From Pseudomonadota bacterium (lineage in GTDB: Bacteria > Pseudomonadota > Gammaproteobacteria > Arenicellales > Arenicellaceae): a stretch of DNA of 14,525 bases. The position numbers and the translations under genes were made by a program. Below, in pieces: positions 13,673 to 14,525 of the stretch (position 1 is its first letter; each line of letters begins with the position of its first letter). Under the pieces are notes generated by a model, which did not search any database, had not been told where the DNA came from, and was given only the letters and a program-made list of their open reading frames with translations. The stretch lies in contig JABJKL010000180.1 of assembly GCA_018660405.1 (NCBI GenBank), positions 1-14,525 on the forward strand, in the 5' to 3' direction.

Positions 13673-14525
13673 ATGGGACTATATACCTGGTCCTGGGTTT
13701 TCATGATTTTCTACATCGGCGCGATGCTTGTTTTTGGTGTGGTCGCCAGCCGACGCGTCAAAGACGCTGATGATTTTGCGACCGCACGCAGCAGCTATGG
13801 CCCCATGTTACTTGCACTCGCGTTCGCCTCGACAGCGGCTAGCGGTGCAACCTTTCTTGGGGTTCCTGGCCTGACCTATACCTATGGGGTTTCAATTCTC
13901 TGGATTGCGTTTCTGTACCCGCTTGGCATTTATATTGGCGTTCTCATCTGCCAGAGAAGTATCGGCCGGTATGGCAATGAGTCAGGAGCCAGGTCTATCC
14001 CGGAGTACCTTGGTGAGCGCTATCAATCTGAAGGTTTGAGAATCTCTGCGGCAGTACTTTCCTTGCTTTTACTGTTTTATCTGGCAGGCCAGCTGGTTGC
14101 CGGATTGGTGATGTTTGAAATGATGCTCGGTTTATCGCAAGCATGGGCTCTGGGCATCACCGCCGTCGTCTTGCTCGCTTACGTGACCATGGGTGGGGCG
14201 CATGCAGACATACTCACCGATGGCGCACAGGGTTTTCTGATGGTCTTGCTGGCATTGGCCATCGCGGTATTTTTCTTCACGGGCTACGGTGCTGGCGAAT
14301 TGGATAATTTACTCGAAAGCCTTAAGCAACAAGACCCCCAATTATTGCAAAACTTCAACCCGTCTAACGCGATCACCGCATCGCCCTGGTCCTATATATC
14401 TTTGGTCATTGCGCATATTCCGCTGGGCTTATTACCGCATATCGGTAACAAACTATGGGCCTTAAAAGACGAACGCAGTCGCACGCGCTTTCTGATTCTG
14501 GCACTTATCTTCGGCATGATACTGC
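13673..14525 (+). CDS. Sodium:solute symporter (SSS family), cut by the window end
   Basis: The first 284 codons of an inner-membrane sodium symporter are present and the gene runs off the right edge; family members have about 450-550 residues. AAGGAG at 13657-13662 lies ten bases before the ATG. Visible are a first helix (about 6-25), then VASRRVKDADDFATARSSYGPM, the loop and helix FASTAASGATFLGVPGLTY typical of the sodium-binding region of this family, the SARSIPEYL-like signature here as GARSIPEYLGERY, and the TMGGAHADILTDGAQG segment. About seven helices are encoded before the end. SSS carriers take up sugars, amino acids, acetate or other organic acids; the substrate cannot be told here. 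Its place behind the regulator and dehydrogenase genes suggests the same substrate or a related one. Confidence 0.88.
   Translation, partial: MGLYTWSWVFMIFYIGAMLVFGVVASRRVKDADDFATARSSYGPMLLALAFASTAASGATFLGVPGLTYTYGVSILWIAFLYPLGIYIGVLICQRSIGRYGNESGARSIPEYLGERYQSEGLRISAAVLSLLLLFYLAGQLVAGLVMFEMMLGLSQAWALGITAVVLLAYVTMGGAHADILTDGAQGFLMVLLALAIAVFFFTGYGAGELDNLLESLKQQDPQLLQNFNPSNAITASPWSYISLVIAHIPLGLLPHIGNKLWALKDERSRTRFLILALIFGMIL

Overview
The window looks like chromosome of a Gram-negative, aerobic or microaerobic proteobacterium, most likely a marine gammaproteobacterium. The evidence is an outer-membrane lipid A gene (LpxD type), a C-family (cbb3-type) haem-copper oxidase, a TsdA-like dihaem cytochrome c, a Tat-exported protein, a TRAP transporter and a sodium:solute symporter. 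The taxon is inferred from gene content only; there are no rRNA or tRNA genes. I saw no CRISPR array, insertion sequence, integrase or convincing rho-independent terminator.

Left part (1-6302). Two plus-strand genes, a glycosyltransferase-like protein starting with TTG and an unrecognised secreted protein, run head-on into a compact minus-strand respiratory operon. In transcription order the operon is: a Tat-exported DsrE/F-like protein (6302-5613); an 879-residue cytochrome oxidase fusing CcoN, CcoO and two further CcoP-like haem c domains in one chain (5585-2946); a 61-residue single-helix CcoQ-like protein (2949-2764); and a membrane-anchored TsdA-like dihaem cytochrome c (2771-1836). The last three reading frames overlap and are probably translationally coupled. 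The set could form a short chain from a sulfur compound to O2. This is the most unusual system in the window.

Middle (6303-7978). A 460-base stretch without an intact gene holds the presumed promoter region of the respiratory operon, a decayed C-terminal piece of a TRAP large permease, and a 16-bp tandem repeat (three units) that runs into the 3' end of an LpxD-like gene. The LpxD-like gene sits away from any lipid A cluster and may be a second copy.

Right part (7979-14525). This is a substrate-uptake and catabolism locus around a divergent control region (11794-11991). Leftward runs dctP, then dctQ and dctM, a tripartite TRAP transporter. An oppositely oriented type II toxin-antitoxin pair with its own operator-like inverted repeat lies between dctP and dctQ. 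Rightward run an FCD-type GntR regulator, a beta-hydroxyacid dehydrogenase and a sodium:solute symporter cut by the window end. A TTGTGGACAA palindrome in the control region fits the FadR-subfamily operator pattern. The likely logic is that the regulator senses an organic acid, the TRAP system and/or symporter import it, and the dehydrogenase oxidises or reduces it. The substrate cannot be read from sequence.
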